Assembly: GCA_001899805.1 (NCBI GenBank)
Contig: MKWP01000015.1
Span: 868,001-932,000, forward strand
Origin: Lysobacterales bacterium 66-474
Lineage (GTDB): Bacteria; Pseudomonadota; Gammaproteobacteria; Xanthomonadales; Rhodanobacteraceae
Length of the DNA stretch: 64,000 bases
Reading direction: 5' to 3'
The notes under the pieces are model-generated. The model saw only the letters and a list, made by a program, of their open reading frames with translations, was not told where the DNA came from and did no database searches. Shown here one piece after another: positions 40,240 through 49,909 of this stretch. Numbering within the stretch: the stretch's first letter is position 1; every line of letters begins with the position of its first letter. The position numbers and the translations under genes are program-made.

Positions 40240-42396
40240 TCACTGCCGAAGCACGACCTTGACGCCCAGCCAGAAGTTGCGCCCGGGCGCGGCCTCGATG
40301 CTGCCGCCGCTGGACTGGTTGACGATCACCGAACCGATGTAGCGGCGGTCGAACAGGTTGTCGAGACGCGCGAATGGTGCGATCCGGTACCGCCGCGTGT
40401 TCACGACATAACCCGCGCTCACGCCCGCGATCACGTAACCCGGTGCGACCAGGGTGCCGGCGTCGTCGGCCGTGACCGCGCCGGCGGCGTCGATGCCAAC
40501 TCCCGCATGCCAGCCGGCATCGCCGCCCCGGCGCAGTTCCGCATGCAGCAGGCGCCGCGGCAGGCCGGGGATGCGCGTACCGGCGGGGACTCCGCAGCCG
40601 CCGGGCGCGGCGCAATCCTTGAACGCATCCAGAAAGCGCGCGTCGAGCCAGGTGTACGCCGCATCGAGTTGCCACTTGTCCGCCAGCGGGAGATGCAACC
40701 CGGCCTCGACGCCGCGTCGCCGCGAGCGACCCGCGTTCTGGTAAATCGTGCGGCCGCCCGAACTTGAAAGCACCGTGATTTCATCCCGCGTGTTGGTCTG
40801 GAACAACGCGATATCCAGCCTGCCGCCATCCGCGAAGCTCCATTTCGATCCGACCTCGCCGTTTTTCGAACGATCCGGACGCAGCGCGAAGTTCAACCCG
40901 CTGGCGCCGTTCGCGCGATAGCCGAGCTCGCTGAACGTGGGCGTCTCGAATCCGTTGCCGTACGACGCATACAGGTGCCACGCATGGCTGGCGCGAAACA
41001 GCAAGCCCGCCACGGGATTGGTGGCGCCATAGGCGGCGCGTCCGCTGTCGTCGGGATTGCTGCCGGTGATGTGGAAATCGGCCGACTTGAACCGCACCAC
41101 GCTGTGTCGCGCACCCAACGTCAACGACCAGCGATCCGAAAAATGCCAGGTGCCTTGCGCGTATTCGTCGATGTTGTACACATTGTCCTGTTCGTCGCGG
41201 CGCAATGCGCCGACCACGCCCAGCCTGATTCCGGAGGGCATGCTGCCGACGAAGTTCTCGTAGCCGTTGCGGTGTTGGGCTGCGTCGTCCCAGGCGACGC
41301 CTGCCGCGAAATCGAAGGGCCGGCCCGCCAGGTCTCCCCGCCAGGTCCAACGCAAATCGGTGCCCTTGTACACCGTCGCGAGATCCACCACCCCGCCGGA
41401 ATTCAGCGGATTCTCCTGCGCGGCGACCGGAACGGACAGGAACTGCAGGACACCGCGCTGGCCGTAGTACACGAGCGCGCGCAGGCTCTGGTGCGCGCCG
41501 AACGGCTGCGTGTACACGGCACCGCCCTGCCATTGATGCACGCTCTTGCGCGTGTCGTACTGCAACGCCGAGGGCGCGGCCTGGCGCGGATCGGCCTGGT
41601 ATTGCGCCCATGTCAGCCCCTGCGGATCCAATGCCTGCGGCAATGACACGCTGTTCAACACGACGGCCAACTTTCCGTCCCTGCCGACCTTGAAATCGAG
41701 CTTGGCGTTGCCGTTGATGCGCTCGGCCCGGCTGTGGCGACGATAGCCATCGGTGTGGAACCCGGACAGGTCGAGGTTGTAACCGAAGCCACCACGCGTG
41801 CCGCGCGCGCCGACATCCGCCAGCCACTGTCCGTAACTCCCGCCACCGGGGTTGGCGAGAATTTCCGGCGGTTGGCTGCCATCCGCGGTAAAGATCTGGA
41901 TCACGCCGCCCGAGGAATTGCCGTACAGCGCGGAAAACGGCCCGCGCAATATTTCGATCCGGTCCGCGCCACCGAAATCGAAATGGGAAACCTGGCCCTG
42001 TCCGTCGGGCATGGTGGCCGGGATGCCGTCCGTGTACAGGCGCACGCCGCGCACCCCGAAGGTCGCGCGCGATCCGAACCCGCGGATCGAAATCTGTTCG
42101 TCCTGCGCGTAGTTCTGGCGGTCGCGCGCCAACACGCCCGGCACCGTGCGCAGGTACTCGGAGGCGTTGACGCCGGGTGTGTCGTTCCCGGGATGACCGA
42201 CCTGCACCACCGAGATCGAGGCCGGCACGTCGAACGCCGGCTCGGGAATGCGCGTGGCCGTCACCACGATCACCGGCAACGCCCGCGGTTTCGACGAGGC
42301 GGGCGTCGCGTCCGATTGCGCCGACGCACTGAACGGCAACCACAGCCACATCGCGGGTACCAGGATGGCAGCGGCGATGGCGCGCGTGGACACCAC
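40240..42396 (-). CDS. TonB-dependent receptor
   Basis: The 718-residue protein has a signal peptide (about 1-27), the TonB box VIVVTATR near 42-49, a plug (about 55-160, ISIRGFGSRATFGVRGVRLYTDG) and a barrel ending in FWLGVKVVLRQ. The size matches siderophore, vitamin or metal receptors more than the large oligosaccharide type. Start is a GTG at 42396, with no clear better choice. It follows the PQQ-type dehydrogenase gene on the same strand with 129 bases between. Substrate unknown. Confidence 0.87.
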   Translation of the reverse strand: MVSTRAIAAAILVPAMWLWLPFSASAQSDATPASSKPRALPVIVVTATRIPEPAFDVPASISVVQVGHPGNDTPGVNASEYLRTVPGVLARDRQNYAQDEQISIRGFGSRATFGVRGVRLYTDGIPATMPDGQGQVSHFDFGGADRIEILRGPFSALYGNSSGGVIQIFTADGSQPPEILANPGGGSYGQWLADVGARGTRGGFGYNLDLSGFHTDGYRRHSRAERINGNAKLDFKVGRDGKLAVVLNSVSLPQALDPQGLTWAQYQADPRQAAPSALQYDTRKSVHQWQGGAVYTQPFGAHQSLRALVYYGQRGVLQFLSVPVAAQENPLNSGGVVDLATVYKGTDLRWTWRGDLAGRPFDFAAGVAWDDAAQHRNGYENFVGSMPSGIRLGVVGALRRDEQDNVYNIDEYAQGTWHFSDRWSLTLGARHSVVRFKSADFHITGSNPDDSGRAAYGATNPVAGLLFRASHAWHLYASYGNGFETPTFSELGYRANGASGLNFALRPDRSKNGEVGSKWSFADGGRLDIALFQTNTRDEITVLSSSGGRTIYQNAGRSRRRGVEAGLHLPLADKWQLDAAYTWLDARFLDAFKDCAAPGGCGVPAGTRIPGLPRRLLHAELRRGGDAGWHAGVGIDAAGAVTADDAGTLVAPGYVIAGVSAGYVVNTRRYRIAPFARLDNLFDRRYIGSVIVNQSSGGSIEAAPGRNFWLGVKVVLRQ

Positions 42397-42525
42397 GTCG
42401 TTCTTCGCGATCAGGCGCCGCGAATCGCCGATGTGCCGATTGTCGCGACCGGGGTCAAGGTGGCGGGTGTGAGCGAGGCGTGGTCTTCTGCGTGCACGAC
42501 GAGACCTTTTGCAGTGCGGTCGGCC

Positions 42526-43896
42526 CTAGTTTCCCGACTTGTCGGGAGAGCCGGGCGCCACGCCCGCTGTGGCCGGCGTCGCCGGTTCCGCTGGCGCGGA
42601 CGGTGCGTTGGGCGTCACCCGCCAGACCGTGTTCGAGAGGTCGTCGGCGACGATCAGCGCGCCGCGTGGATCGACGGTCACGCCGACCGGACGACCGCGG
42701 GTCAAGCCGTCTTCGCCACGGAAGCCGGTCACGAAGTCGACCGGATTGCCGGCGGGATGGCCGTCGTGGAACGGCACGAACACCACCTTGTAGCCGACGG
42801 GATCGGCGCGGTTCCAACTGCCGTGCTCGCCGACGAACACGCCGTCCGCGAACTTCGCGCCCATCGCGGGTGACGAGAATGCGACGCCGAGTGCGGCGAC
42901 GTGCGAGCCGAGGCTGTAGTCCGGCACGATCGCCGAGGCGACCTTTTCCGGATCCTGCGGCTGGGCGCGCGGATCCACGTGCTGGCCCCAGTAGCTCCAC
43001 GGCCAGCCGTAGAATCCGCCATCGCGTATGGAAGTGAGGTAATCGGGCACCAGGTTGGGGCCGATTTCATCGCGTTCGTTCACCACCGCCCACAGCGCGC
43101 CCGTGCCCGGCTGGATCGCGAGCGCGGTGGGATTGCGGACGCCGGTGGCGTACGCACGATGCATCCCGGTCTGCGCATCGACCTGCCAGATCCGTGCGCG
43201 ATCGACCTCGGCCGTCATGCCGCGCTCGGTGATGTTGCTGTTCGAGCCGATGCCGACGTAGAGATAGCGCCCGTCTGCACTGGCGGCGAGCGCCTTGGTC
43301 CAGTGGTGGTTGATCGCCGACGGCAGCTCGGTGACCTTGACCGGTGGCCCGTCCGCATGGGTCTGGCCAACCGTGTAGTGGAACTTCACCAGCGCATCCT
43401 GATCGGCGACGTAGAGCATGTCGCCGACCAGCGCGAGTCCGTAGGGCGCGTTGAGGCCCTCGGCAAACACGGTCTTCGTTTCATACGTGCCGTCGCCATT
43501 GGCATCGCGCAGCAGGGTCAGGCGATTGCCCCCCTTGACCCGGCTCGTGCCCTTGGCCTTGATGTAGCCGGCGATCACATCCTTCGGCTTCAGGTCCGGC
43601 GCGCTGCCGCCACGGCCTTCGGCCACCAGGATGTCGCCGTTGGGCAGCACCAGCGTCTGGCGCGGGATGCGAAGGTCGGTGGCGATGGCCTTGATCGAGT
43701 AGCCCTGCGGCACCGTCGGCAGTCGATCGCCCCACGCGGCCGGCTTGGCGATGACCATGTCCGGCAACAGGCCGCGATGCTGGGCGGGAAGTGTCGGATT
43801 CGCGCCGTATTGTTCCGCAGGCGCGTTGCCGCCACCGCTGCAACCGGCAAGCAGCGCCGCGAGTGTGGCGGTTGCCAACACATGGAGGCGCTTCAT
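42526..43896 (-). CDS. PQQ-type sorbosone/sugar dehydrogenase lipoprotein
   Basis: The 456-residue protein starts with a lipoprotein signal (LLAGC lipobox at about 15-19) and forms a six-bladed propeller of the soluble glucose/sorbosone dehydrogenase type. Visible motifs are LPNGDILVAEGRGG, GLNAPYGLALVGD, GVRNPTALAIQPGTG and HGSWNRADPVGYKV. Members oxidise sugars using PQQ, though many in this group are untested. It should act in the periplasm, anchored to a membrane. It overlaps the DUF2231-like gene by ATGA and is the second gene of that pair. Confidence 0.85.
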   Translation of the reverse strand: MKRLHVLATATLAALLAGCSGGGNAPAEQYGANPTLPAQHRGLLPDMVIAKPAAWGDRLPTVPQGYSIKAIATDLRIPRQTLVLPNGDILVAEGRGGSAPDLKPKDVIAGYIKAKGTSRVKGGNRLTLLRDANGDGTYETKTVFAEGLNAPYGLALVGDMLYVADQDALVKFHYTVGQTHADGPPVKVTELPSAINHHWTKALAASADGRYLYVGIGSNSNITERGMTAEVDRARIWQVDAQTGMHRAYATGVRNPTALAIQPGTGALWAVVNERDEIGPNLVPDYLTSIRDGGFYGWPWSYWGQHVDPRAQPQDPEKVASAIVPDYSLGSHVAALGVAFSSPAMGAKFADGVFVGEHGSWNRADPVGYKVVFVPFHDGHPAGNPVDFVTGFRGEDGLTRGRPVGVTVDPRGALIVADDLSNTVWRVTPNAPSAPAEPATPATAGVAPGSPDKSGN

Positions 43897-44315
43897 GACG
43901 CACCTCCCGTGCGCATTCCGGCGAAGGCGATCCACAAGGCCGCGCAGGCCAGCACCACCACGATCACCGACAACACCAGGCCGGCCGGCATCGTGGCCCA
44001 TGCGTCCTTCGCATGCACCAGCGCGTCGATGAACCCCAGTACCCAGGTCGCAAGCAGCAACAGCCCGTAGACCGCGGGCCACGCGCGCCTGCGGCTGCGG
44101 AACAGCGCGACGATGCCGCACAGGAATGCGAACGCGCCGATGACGAGCCCGCCGGCGAGCAGCCACGACGAGAAATTGTTCCACTGGATCTCGTAGGTCC
44201 GGAAATAGGCGATGTCGCTCAGCAGCGCGCCGAGGAACAGCGCAAGCGCCCCGGCCAGCAGGACCGCATTGAGCGGAGGGATCACGCTTCCGGCGCGTTC
44301 GACGGTGATGGACAT
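43893..44315 (-). CDS. DUF2231-like membrane protein
   Basis: The 140-residue protein has four hydrophobic helices and the P-N-LL and SSWLLAGGL motifs of the DUF2231 family, often found beside PQQ sugar dehydrogenases and cytochromes. It may be a membrane partner for electron transfer. Translation is coupled to the dehydrogenase gene by a four-base ATGA overlap. Confidence 0.75.
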   Translation of the reverse strand: MSITVERAGSVIPPLNAVLLAGALALFLGALLSDIAYFRTYEIQWNNFSSWLLAGGLVIGAFAFLCGIVALFRSRRRAWPAVYGLLLLATWVLGFIDALVHAKDAWATMPAGLVLSVIVVVLACAALWIAFAGMRTGGAS

Positions 44316-44404
44316 GACAACGCCCTCCTCTGGACGAATCGTGCGACCACGTCAACGCAGGGTACAGCAACCGGGTGGGCTGCGACGGCTACGCCATTTG
44401 CAGC

Positions 44405-45286
44405 TCAGGCGATGTCCCAGTCGAGCGTCCCGTGGACGATCGTATGGGTGCGGCCACCGACCCAGACATCACCGCCGTCCATGCGTACGATGAGTTCGGC
44501 GTCGTGGCCAACCTCGCGTCCCTGGCTGACCACGTAACCGCGTGTCCACGGACCCGCGGGCTCGGCTTTCGCCAGATAGGCCGCGATCAAGCCATTGGCT
44601 GCACCGGACGCCGGATCTTCCGTGATCCCGACGCCCGCGGGAAAAGCACGCACGACCAGCGCCGGGGCGGAAGACGTCCTGCGCGCGAAGGCACACAGAC
44701 CCATGCTTTCGGTGGCGCGGGCCAGCGCGCCGATGGCGCCATGGTCGGGGTTCCACGCGCGCAGCATGGCTTCATCCGCAACTTCCGCCAGCCACCACTT
44801 GCGTCCACCCGCGACCAGCGCGGGAGGCAAGGTACCGATGCGGATGTCACGCAGCGAAGCCGCCAGCAACGGATGCGCATCGAGCCCGGTGCGGACGATT
44901 TGCTCCGGCGGCGGGCGCAGCAACAGGCACCGCGAGGCGCCTTCACCCTCGACGCGGATGGGCAACACGCCCGCGTCGCACTCCTGCCACAGCAGGCCAT
45001 CACGGGGCTGCGCCAGGCCGCAATCGAGGAGTGCGTGGGCGCTCCCGATGCTGGGATGGCTGGCGAACGGAATTTCCTGGTGTGGCGTGAAAATGCGCAC
45101 GCGATAACTGGCTTCCTGCCGGGTCGGCGCGAGCAGGAACGTGGTCTCCACGAGGTTGTTCCAGCGCGCGAAGCGCTGCATCGCGGCACCACTCCAGTGC
45201 GCGGCGTCGAGCACCACCCCGAGGTGATTGCCGCCCCCGGCGCTGGCGGCAAATACATCCAGATGCAGGTAACGTGCGCGTGCCAC
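44405..45286 (-). CDS. PhzF-family epimerase/isomerase-like protein
   Basis: The 293-residue protein matches the PhzF family: the N-terminal LDVFAASAGGGNHLGVVLDA segment, the catalytic-Glu region before WNNLVETTFLL, and the C-terminal EDPASGAANGLIAAYL. PhzF-type proteins include isomerases and epimerases with a diaminopimelate-epimerase fold. The GTG at 45286 has GGGA nearby and begins the family homology; the long upstream extension does not. It lies 148 bases after the beta-lactamase-fold gene, last in the omega-amino cluster. The substrate is unknown. Confidence 0.85.
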   Translation of the reverse strand: MARARYLHLDVFAASAGGGNHLGVVLDAAHWSGAAMQRFARWNNLVETTFLLAPTRQEASYRVRIFTPHQEIPFASHPSIGSAHALLDCGLAQPRDGLLWQECDAGVLPIRVEGEGASRCLLLRPPPEQIVRTGLDAHPLLAASLRDIRIGTLPPALVAGGRKWWLAEVADEAMLRAWNPDHGAIGALARATESMGLCAFARRTSSAPALVVRAFPAGVGITEDPASGAANGLIAAYLAKAEPAGPWTRGYVVSQGREVGHDAELIVRMDGGDVWVGGRTHTIVHGTLDWDIA

Positions 45287-45434
45287 GATGATCCCGGTTC
45301 GCGAAATTCCATAATGGTAGCGGTATCGTTGTGCGCGGCCGTGGTTTCGGCCAGCGGATCGGGGTCCGGCATTCGTCGCCACGCACGCATGCTCCCGTGC
45401 ACCGCGCCGACGCGACAAGCAAACGTCCACACCC

Positions 45435-47195
45435 TCAGTGGCAATAGTCCCGGATCGCGCGCGCGACCGGCGCGCTTGGCCCCCAGTCGAACGCCGTGGC
45501 GGTGCCGCTGTCGGACACGTTGTAGTACACCACGCCGTTCGGATACATCACGACGGAAATGCCGCCGAAGCCTGACATGAACGGTACCCAGGCCGGCGAT
45601 GCGCATCCCGCGATGGACGCGACATTGCGCGCCCAGAATCCGAGCTGGTAACGGAACTCGGGATAGGACGTCACCACCGAGCCACGTTGCCCATCGATCC
45701 GCTGCATGGCCAGGTCGAGCAGTCCGGGATCCAGAATCTGCCTGCCGCCGATCCTCCCGTGATCCTGCCCGATGAACAGCGCCAAGCGGGCCATGTCGTC
45801 GCGGTTGAACTGCAGGCCATAACCGAAGAACGGCTGCGCCGCCGCATCAGCGGTACGGCGCGTCACCCGCGCCGTCGCGCTGAGGTCGAGCGGCTTGTAG
45901 ATGTCGGCATCGACCACGTCGCGGAAGATGTCCGCATGCGCTTCACCGGGAAGGCGGCGCAGGTAACGATTCAACGCATCGCCAAGCAGAAAGGTGTCGG
46001 ATGTGTGGTAGACCCACGTCGTGCCGGGCCTGGCGCGCAGCGGATACGCGCTGCAACTGAAAGCCGCCTTTTGCGGCTCCGTCGTGGCGTAGAAGAACCG
46101 CTGGACCTTTGGCGCATCCTCGTCGGCCATGTAGGCCGTGGAGTCGCAGTGCCCTGTCGTCATGTCCAGCAGATCACGGAAGGTGACTCCATCCCAGCTT
46201 TCCGCGTTGCATCCGGACGCAGGCGCGAACTCGTTGACTTTCAACTCCGTGGTTCCGGGGTGGCGCTGTTCCATCGCCATCAGGGCCAGCGCAGCTTCGG
46301 CGGATTTCGCGGTCGAGTAGGACGGAAACGGCAACACGCCACAATAGGAGTAATCACCATGCCGCGTGGGACACGACGACACGTAGTTGACGCCATCGAC
46401 CACGAGCCCGTACAGGGTGCGCGCATGGGATTCTCCGATAGCCAGCTTTGCCGGGTCGGTTCCCGGATAATCCACCGCCAATTGCGCGATCGGGCGCTCG
46501 GGAAGCCGACGCGCTTGGTTCTGCCGGTACGCCGCGATCACGGCATCCCTGTTCGCAACCGGATGCGGCGAATAGTGCGCATCGAGCATTCCCCACATGT
46601 CCAGCTTGAAATACTTGCAGGTTTCGCTGCCGATCTGCACCGCGGCGTGCGAAATCGCCCCGCCTCGCTTGAACAGGAACGTCATCACGCCATAGTGCGT
46701 GCAGTTCATGTGCTTCTGGACCAGCGCGAACGGAAGCGCTGCCCGTGAATAGCCACGGTCGCCCGGTTCGCTCCAGACCCTGCCCGGCTCCAGCACGACA
46801 TCCCAGTACGGATGGCTCGTGACGATGTAGCCGCGGCGAACCGGCAACAGGACATCGCCGTCCTGCACGAAGTCGTAATCGAAGTCGTCAGGAAACGTCC
46901 GCGCCGCGGCGACCTGCGTCCGTGACAGGAACCCGGGTTCGAGGTGGATGGTGCGCGTGCCCACCTTGCCCGAAACATGCAGGGTGCCCTCGAACGTTTC
47001 GCCCGGCGCGCTTGCATTGGCGGGCAGCGCGTAGGCCGAAAAGTCGACGTCGGCGCGACCACGGCCATCCATCAGGGTCGCATGGGTCAGTTGCGTGCGC
47101 GTGGATAACGCATCCTGCGCAAGGGCCTGGAATGGGATCGCCGACATGGCGCAAGCGCAAATCGCGGCCGCGCCAACGGTGGAGACCCGTTTCAT
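45435..47195 (-). CDS. Secreted beta-lactamase-fold serine hydrolase
   Basis: The 586-residue protein has a signal peptide (about 1-26) and a C-terminal class C beta-lactamase/esterase domain (about 240-586). The SxxK motif is S294-T-A-K297 (FPSYSTAK) and a YHTSD element stands at the place of the YxN motif. The N-terminal 220 residues are unassigned. Relatives include D-aminopeptidases, esterases and the 6-aminohexanoate-dimer hydrolase. The start at 47195 overlaps the gabD stop by ATGA. Its position among omega-amino acid genes suggests that it releases an amino acid from an amide or ester outside the cell membrane. That is inference. Confidence 0.78.
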   Translation of the reverse strand: MKRVSTVGAAAICACAMSAIPFQALAQDALSTRTQLTHATLMDGRGRADVDFSAYALPANASAPGETFEGTLHVSGKVGTRTIHLEPGFLSRTQVAAARTFPDDFDYDFVQDGDVLLPVRRGYIVTSHPYWDVVLEPGRVWSEPGDRGYSRAALPFALVQKHMNCTHYGVMTFLFKRGGAISHAAVQIGSETCKYFKLDMWGMLDAHYSPHPVANRDAVIAAYRQNQARRLPERPIAQLAVDYPGTDPAKLAIGESHARTLYGLVVDGVNYVSSCPTRHGDYSYCGVLPFPSYSTAKSAEAALALMAMEQRHPGTTELKVNEFAPASGCNAESWDGVTFRDLLDMTTGHCDSTAYMADEDAPKVQRFFYATTEPQKAAFSCSAYPLRARPGTTWVYHTSDTFLLGDALNRYLRRLPGEAHADIFRDVVDADIYKPLDLSATARVTRRTADAAAQPFFGYGLQFNRDDMARLALFIGQDHGRIGGRQILDPGLLDLAMQRIDGQRGSVVTSYPEFRYQLGFWARNVASIAGCASPAWVPFMSGFGGISVVMYPNGVVYYNVSDSGTATAFDWGPSAPVARAIRDYCH

Positions 47196-48685
47196 TGGAT
47201 GCCGCCGATGCAGGTGTATTTCAGCACCGTGTAGTCGAGCAGGCCGTACTTCGATCCTTCCGAACCGACGCCGGAGTGCTTGATGCCGCCGAACGGCGCG
47301 ACCGCGGTGGAGATGATGCCGGTGTTGATCCCGACGATACCGTACTGCAACGCCTCGCCGACGCGCCAGCTGCGCGCGAGGTCGCGGGTGTAGAAGTACG
47401 CGGCGAGCCCGCTGTCGGTGTCGTTGGCCATGGCGATCGCATCGCTTTCGTCGTCGAACCGGAACAGCGCGGCGACCGGTCCGAACGTCTCCTCGTGCGC
47501 AAGCCGCATTGCGGGCGTCGCGCCGGCGATGACGGTCGGTTCGAAGAAGGTCGTGCCGAGCAGATGGGTACGGCCGCCGCACAGCAGGCGTCCACCGAGC
47601 TCCAGTGCGTCCTGCACGTGCGCCTCGACCTTGTCGATCGCATGCCGATTGATCAGCGGGCCCTGCGTCGTCGCCTCGTCGATGCCATTGCCCACCTTCA
47701 AGCCTTCGACCGCGCGCACCAGCGCGGCGGCAAACGCATCATGGATGCCGCTTTGCACCAGGAACCGGTTGGCACACACGCAGGTCTGGCCGCTGTTGCG
47801 GAACTTGCTGGCGATCGCACCCGCGACGGCAGCCTCGACATCGGCATCGTCGAACACGATGAACGGTGCGTTGCCACCGAGTTCCAGCGACACCCGCTTC
47901 ATGGTCTCGGCGCAGCGCGCCATCAACAGCTTTCCAACGGCCGTCGAACCCGTGAAGCTGAGCTTGCGCACGATTGGGTTCGACGTGATCTCCTGTCCGA
48001 TCGCCTCGTCGTCGCGGCCGGTCACGATGTTGATCACGCCCGGCGGGATCCCGACACGCTCCGCCAGCTCGGCGAAGGCCAGCGCGGAGAATGGTGTTTC
48101 GATCGCAGGCTTGCAGACCACCGTGCACCCCGCGGCCAGCGCGGCCGCGAGTTTGCGTCCCAGCATCGCGGATGGGAAATTCCACGGGGTGATGGCTGCC
48201 ACCACACCAACAGGCTGGCGCGTCACCAGGATGCGCTTGTCGGGCTGGTGGCCCGGGATCACGTCGCCATAAAGGCGCTTGCCCTCTTCCGCGAACCATT
48301 CGATGAACGAGGCCGAATACGCGATTTCGCCGCGGGCTTCCGCGATCGGCTTGCCGCCTTCGGAAGTCAGCATGACCGCGAGATCCTCCTGGTTCGCCAT
48401 CATGGCGTCGTGCAGGCGACGCAGCAGCTGCGCACGATCACCTGCCGTTCGCCGCGACCATTCCTGCAGCGCCTGCGCGGCGGCCTCGATGGCGCGTCGT
48501 GTTTCCGCAGCGCCCATGTCCGGCACGCTGCCGAGCACATCGCCGGTAGCCGGGTTGTGGACCGCCACCTGCCCGCCACCATCGGCATCACACCACGCCG
48601 CGCCGATCCGGCATTGCTCGCGCAACAGCCGACGGTCGCTGAGCTGCATGCTCCCGTCCGCATTCACCACCGAATCCGCGCCCAT
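47192..48685 (-). CDS. gabD: Succinate-semialdehyde dehydrogenase (NAD(P)-dependent)
   Basis: The 497-residue protein is an aldehyde dehydrogenase with general base E268 in LELGGNAP and catalytic C302 in SGQTCVCANR. ITPWNFPSAM and GRDDEAIGQEIT fit the GabD (SSADH) subgroup, which turns succinate semialdehyde into succinate. Length is normal for the family. It lies three bases after the MFS gene stop (48689) and overlaps the next gene, and forms a pathway with the gabT-like gene 8 kb upstream. A related omega-semialdehyde could be the real substrate. Confidence 0.88.
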   Translation of the reverse strand: MGADSVVNADGSMQLSDRRLLREQCRIGAAWCDADGGGQVAVHNPATGDVLGSVPDMGAAETRRAIEAAAQALQEWSRRTAGDRAQLLRRLHDAMMANQEDLAVMLTSEGGKPIAEARGEIAYSASFIEWFAEEGKRLYGDVIPGHQPDKRILVTRQPVGVVAAITPWNFPSAMLGRKLAAALAAGCTVVCKPAIETPFSALAFAELAERVGIPPGVINIVTGRDDEAIGQEITSNPIVRKLSFTGSTAVGKLLMARCAETMKRVSLELGGNAPFIVFDDADVEAAVAGAIASKFRNSGQTCVCANRFLVQSGIHDAFAAALVRAVEGLKVGNGIDEATTQGPLINRHAIDKVEAHVQDALELGGRLLCGGRTHLLGTTFFEPTVIAGATPAMRLAHEETFGPVAALFRFDDESDAIAMANDTDSGLAAYFYTRDLARSWRVGEALQYGIVGINTGIISTAVAPFGGIKHSGVGSEGSKYGLLDYTVLKYTCIGGIQ

Positions 48686-48688
48686 CTG

Positions 48689-49909
48689 CTAAGCCACCTC
48701 TTTTGCCAACGTTGCTTCCAGCTTGTCCACGCGGATCGAGACGAGGGTCATCGCGATTCCCGACACCACGAGAAACGCCAGCGCCACGCTGATCATCGGA
48801 ACGAAATCATGCGGCCGCGCAAGCCAACCGGCAACGAGTGGACCGGATGCAAGCCCCAGCCCGGAAACGAAACCCGCCAACGTGGCGAGCCGTCCGCTGC
48901 GGTCCAGCATCGACACGATCCCGAACAGGTAAGGCACCACGAACGACCAGGTGATCGCGGTGGTGGCATTGGCGGCGAAGAAGATCGATTTGTGGTGGGC
49001 CATGTAAAGCCCCGCCATCCCGAGCAGGGTCACGAACATCGCGATGGCGAGCGGTCGGGCGCGTCCCATGCGCGTGCCGAACGCGATCACGCACACCGCG
49101 CCCAGCGCGCCGATCCAGGTCGTCCAGCCGACGGTCTGGCTGATGAACGGCAGCGTCAAGGCGCTGTTCTCGCCAAGCGGGATGATGAATGCAAACAGCC
49201 CCATCTGCGCGGCCTGGAACAGGAACAATGCCAGCAGCGTGGCGACCGTCAGCGCGAACACGAGCTTGTCCGGCGCGGCGGCCTTCATGACGGTCTTTGC
49301 GTGCCCGTCATCGCGCATGCGCAGGAAAATCGCCGCGATGATCGCGGCGAGATCCATCGCGGCCATGCACACGAACAGCACCCACGTTCCGTGTTCCTCG
49401 ACCAGGCCGGGCAACCACATGCTGCCCAGGCCACCGAACACGAACTGGAATACCAGCAGCGCACCGAATGCGCGGTCCGGGAACCGGGTGCGCGCAAGCA
49501 ACGCCAGCGCGACGCCGACCGACATGCCGCCTATCACTCCGTCGAGGGCACGCAGCGGCAACAGCACCCGATAGGAATGCGCCAACAGCGAAGCAAGCTC
49601 CAACGCCAGCAGCACGCACAACAGCCCCACCAACACCGGTCGCCACGGGAAGCGCCGCACCATGAACACCGCGATCAGCCCACCCACGCTGGCGCCGTAG
49701 ATGTTCGCCGACATCACGCCGCCGGCCTGGGCGCTGGTGAACCCGAGCGTGCCGGTCAGCCCATCCACGATGGCGGCGGCGAGGTTCACGTAGAAGAATC
49801 CGGCCGTGCCGAGCAGCGCCAGCAGCGCGTACAACCAGGGACTGTCCCGGTCGTCGTTCCCGGCCCGACGCGCCGTTTCCTGCCCCATGTGTTCGGCCAT
49901 CCCGTTCAC
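48689..49909 (-). CDS. MFS transporter
   Basis: The 406-residue protein has about 12 hydrophobic helices, a conserved loop after helix 2 (VRRFPWRPV), and long helices with few charges. It looks like an inner-membrane permease of the major facilitator family; no sugar or drug signature can be assigned. It overlaps the sulfotransferase gene by ATGA and is followed three bases later by gabD, so it likely moves a pathway substrate. Confidence 0.82.
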   Translation of the reverse strand: MNGMAEHMGQETARRAGNDDRDSPWLYALLALLGTAGFFYVNLAAAIVDGLTGTLGFTSAQAGGVMSANIYGASVGGLIAVFMVRRFPWRPVLVGLLCVLLALELASLLAHSYRVLLPLRALDGVIGGMSVGVALALLARTRFPDRAFGALLVFQFVFGGLGSMWLPGLVEEHGTWVLFVCMAAMDLAAIIAAIFLRMRDDGHAKTVMKAAAPDKLVFALTVATLLALFLFQAAQMGLFAFIIPLGENSALTLPFISQTVGWTTWIGALGAVCVIAFGTRMGRARPLAIAMFVTLLGMAGLYMAHHKSIFFAANATTAITWSFVVPYLFGIVSMLDRSGRLATLAGFVSGLGLASGPLVAGWLARPHDFVPMISVALAFLVVSGIAMTLVSIRVDKLEATLAKEVA